Positions 62,429 through 64,000 of a DNA stretch of 64,000 nt are shown here, piece by piece. Position 1 is the stretch's first letter, and every line of letters starts with the position of its first letter. This DNA is from Methylomagnum ishizawai (GTDB taxonomy: Bacteria; Pseudomonadota; Gammaproteobacteria; Methylococcales; Methylococcaceae). The position numbers were made by a program, and so were the translations under genes. The notes under the pieces are model-generated. The model was not told the origin of the DNA. It worked only from the letters and a program-made list of their open reading frames with translations, and made no database searches. The stretch lies in assembly GCF_019670005.1 (NCBI RefSeq), contig NZ_AP019783.1:1198501-1262500 (forward strand), read 5' to 3'.

Positions 62429-62976
62429 AGAATATCCCTCAATCTGACATCGTAATCCGGCAACGCGAGCTCTATACATTTGCGGTGCTTAAGCTTGAGC
62501 AGGGCCGAGAAGGTTTGTTGTTCCAAGGCGTAGCTGATTTCTTCGCCATGCCACAGCAGCAGGGTTTGTGGAAAGGAAAACTGGGCCAGAATCCGCGCCG
62601 CCTCGGTGAAGCCGGTCCGGCTGAATATCACGCCTATGGTATTGCCGGGACGCCGTAACAATTGATTGCGGAGTTTGGCTATCGGTGCTATATCGATTTT
62701 CTTGTCCGAGAAATCCTTACTTTCGACTAGACAGGAAAGCCCTTCGCAATAAATCGCCCCATCGATTTGTTCGACTTCCTCGCCGAAGATTTCCACCCGG
62801 TAAGGCCAGCTGATTTCGGCCCCATCCAACTCGAACGCCCGGAGTATCAAATACTCGAAGGCTTTCCCCGACGCCCAGTCCGGGGTATCGCGGCGGGCGA
62901 TGCCCTCCCAGAGTTGGCGTAATTCGTTCCAGCCGAGGCGGCGGATGCGGTTTTGATAGATGTGGGTTTCTGCCAT
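62425..62976 (-). CDS. PD-(D/E)xK nuclease-like protein inside the DAB operon
   Basis: This 183-residue protein has a restriction-endonuclease-like (Mrr/NERD type) acidic core: Glu41 in SGKAFEYLILRAFEL, Asp72 in EEVEQIDGAIYCEG and Glu85-x-Lys87 in LVESKDFSD. That is the E...D...ExK pattern. It has no separate DNA-binding or methylase partner. The overlap ATGA joins it to the TOPRIM gene; dabA ends 58 bases upstream on the same strand. A defence or DNA-processing module is a reasonable guess. Homologues outside the family are not identified from sequence alone. Confidence 0.75.
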   Translation of the reverse strand: MAETHIYQNRIRRLGWNELRQLWEGIARRDTPDWASGKAFEYLILRAFELDGAEISWPYRVEIFGEEVEQIDGAIYCEGLSCLVESKDFSDKKIDIAPIAKLRNQLLRRPGNTIGVIFSRTGFTEAARILAQFSFPQTLLLWHGEEISYALEQQTFSALLKLKHRKCIELALPDYDVRLRDIL

Positions 62977-63034
62977 GGATGGGAGTGATGGGGTTATGCT
63001 TGGATTTTGAGGCTGCGGGCCATCATAGCAGTCT

Positions 63035-64000
63035 TCATTCCGCGCCTCGCGTTGGCCGGATCAAGGCCGGTCCCAAGGCCCCGCTTTTCCCCGCATACCA
63101 ATCCCCGGACCGCGCCACTTCCGTCAAGGGCCGTAGTTCTTGCGTCCAAGGCTCGAAGCCCCGGCCCGGCACGAACCGGGCTATCATCCCGCTGGCGGGG
63201 TCGAGGCTGGCCAGATGCAGCCAGCCATTGCCGATCAATTCCCGGAGCGGCGGCTGGCGTTGGTAGATCGCCGCCAGCACCTCCGGTTGATGCTCCACCA
63301 CGACTTGCAAGCGCATGGCCTCGTGGATTTCGACCATCTGCCGGGGCAATCCGGTACGCAGGTCGCTGGCCGTGCCTTCCATCACCCCGAACAAGCCCGC
63401 CACGTTATGCGGTACCTTGGTCCCGCAGCCATAGCGTTCGTTATCGACGGTGGAAAAGTAATATTCGAGGTTGATTCCCGCCCCCACCGGACCCACCGCG
63501 AGCAAGATGCCCTCCAACACCGTGCCGGTGGGGTCTTGGCTGGGATCGTAGGAAATCAGGAACACCCGCCGGTCGAAGAACACCCCCCGGCTCAGGGAAC
63601 GCCGTCCGATCACGGCGGCGGCGTTGGTGGCATGGCCCAGTTCCGGGCGGGCTTGGCTGAAATCGGCGGCGCGGCCTTGGATATGGGCCAGGGCGCGGGC
63701 GGGGCTGGGCCGGCGCGGGGCCGAGGCCAATCTGCGGCAGCGTTCGTGGGCGGAAAGTTGCCGCGCCCGGTCCAGTTCGGCCTTGAGCCGGTCGAAGCCG
63801 GGCCGGGCGGCGGGCGGCAGGTCCGCCAGGTCGAACCATTCGATATCCTCGTTGCAGGTGTTGTGTTCCGCCCCGATGAACCGGGTGTCGGCGGGGATCA
63901 TGATGCCGCGCCCGGCCAGGAGCGCCCGCACTTCCGGGCGGTTGGCCATGGCGGCGAAGGCGCGGGCGTTGGGACCGCCGTGGCGTCCGCTGCACGCCCC
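63035..64000 (-). CDS. dabA: DabA, C-terminal part (DUF2309/UPF0753 inorganic carbon transporter subunit), truncated by the window edge
   Basis: The frame is open from base 64000 to a TGA at 63035-63037 and gives 321 residues. It reads GACSGRHGGPNARAFAAMAN at the edge, then IMIPADTRFIGAEHNTCNED, GVFFDRRVFLISYDP and the highly typical ASDLRTGLPRQMVEIHEAMR. ELIGNGWLHLASLDP follows, with the DabA-like end. DabA is a zinc, beta-carbonic-anhydrase-like subunit that works with DabB to accumulate bicarbonate. The Cys at 63992-63994 is a candidate zinc ligand. The N-terminal half and promoter lie right of the window. Confidence 0.88.
   Translation of the reverse strand, partial: GACSGRHGGPNARAFAAMANRPEVRALLAGRGIMIPADTRFIGAEHNTCNEDIEWFDLADLPPAARPGFDRLKAELDRARQLSAHERCRRLASAPRRPSPARALAHIQGRAADFSQARPELGHATNAAAVIGRRSLSRGVFFDRRVFLISYDPSQDPTGTVLEGILLAVGPVGAGINLEYYFSTVDNERYGCGTKVPHNVAGLFGVMEGTASDLRTGLPRQMVEIHEAMRLQVVVEHQPEVLAAIYQRQPPLRELIGNGWLHLASLDPASGMIARFVPGRGFEPWTQELRPLTEVARSGDWYAGKSGALGPALIRPTRGAE

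Noticed and set aside
63035-64000. A cytochrome or dioxygenase gene at the right edge
   Set aside because: The SDLRTGLPRQMVEIHE and GNGWLHLASLDP segments are characteristic of DUF2309/DabA, and no heme-binding or cupin motif is present.

Overview
This is a GC-rich window of about 64 kb with dense, mostly single-copy housekeeping genes. It looks like a gammaproteobacterial chromosome, probably a Methylococcaceae-type, autotrophy-capable methylotroph. That placement is inference. It rests on prfB-lysS, the efp-epmA-epmB trio, mfd, glyA-nrdR-ribD, lpxH, a gap-pyk-fbp cluster and a DAB-type inorganic-carbon uptake locus. No methane monooxygenase or rRNA gene is present to confirm it.

Layout. Positions 1-1,895 are the right end of an integrative element: a gene tail, a tyrosine integrase, a 21-bp tandem repeat, a 327-bp AT-rich block bounded by 24-bp inverted repeats and full of GTGCAATATT motifs, and a 3'-tRNA/tmRNA-like att core followed by a strong terminator. 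At 2.5-6.1 kb lies gap, pyk and fbp. A DUF1631 gene follows. At 8.8-12.6 kb is a cytochrome-oxidase assembly cluster (twin-TM protein, SURF1, SCO-like protein) ending in one continuous ORF that fuses heme A synthase (CtaA) to the SRP receptor FtsY. At 12.7-15.9 kb are RNase T2, a DUF1614 membrane protein, Hsp20 and a Phd/PIN toxin-antitoxin pair. At 15.9-18.5 kb is prfB (with its programmed +1 frameshift) and lysS. At 18.6-20.4 kb is an ATPase/DUF4276 pair resembling a defence module. Then come terC, small secreted proteins, mfd, an H-NS-like gene, the agmatine genes aguA-aguB, an exported chorismate mutase, an AT-rich FkbM methyltransferase, sodC, and epmB/efp/epmA. A four-gene lipoprotein/exported-protein operon follows at 35.0-37.9 kb, then a glycosyltransferase, a TPR protein and glyA-nrdR-ribD. 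An accessory stretch at 44.2-48.8 kb holds a PI-PLC-like protein, a Pro/Thr-repeat protein and a HzsA-like c-type cytochrome. A mixed housekeeping block runs from 49 to 54.8 kb.

The right end (54.8-64.0 kb, all minus strand) is the most unusual region. It has the C-terminal part of DabA, a PD-(D/E)xK nuclease-like gene, a TOPRIM gene, a NuoL/DabB-like subunit, two further NuoM-like subunits, a beta-carbonic anhydrase and a SulP anion transporter. The nuclease, TOPRIM and DabB genes overlap head to tail, as do DabB and the next subunit. The whole therefore reads as one transcription unit: an expanded DAB system with a two-gene nucleic-acid module embedded between dabA and dabB.

How parts may work together. 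The carbon-uptake cluster would supply CO2/bicarbonate for carbon fixation or anaplerosis, and gap-pyk-fbp handle central triose and hexose phosphates. CtaA, SURF1 and the SCO-like protein serve terminal-oxidase biogenesis. The CtaA-FtsY fusion would tether the SRP receptor to the membrane through an eight-helix enzyme. The strongest candidates for undescribed biology are the CtaA-FtsY fusion and the DAB cluster with its embedded nuclease-TOPRIM pair.
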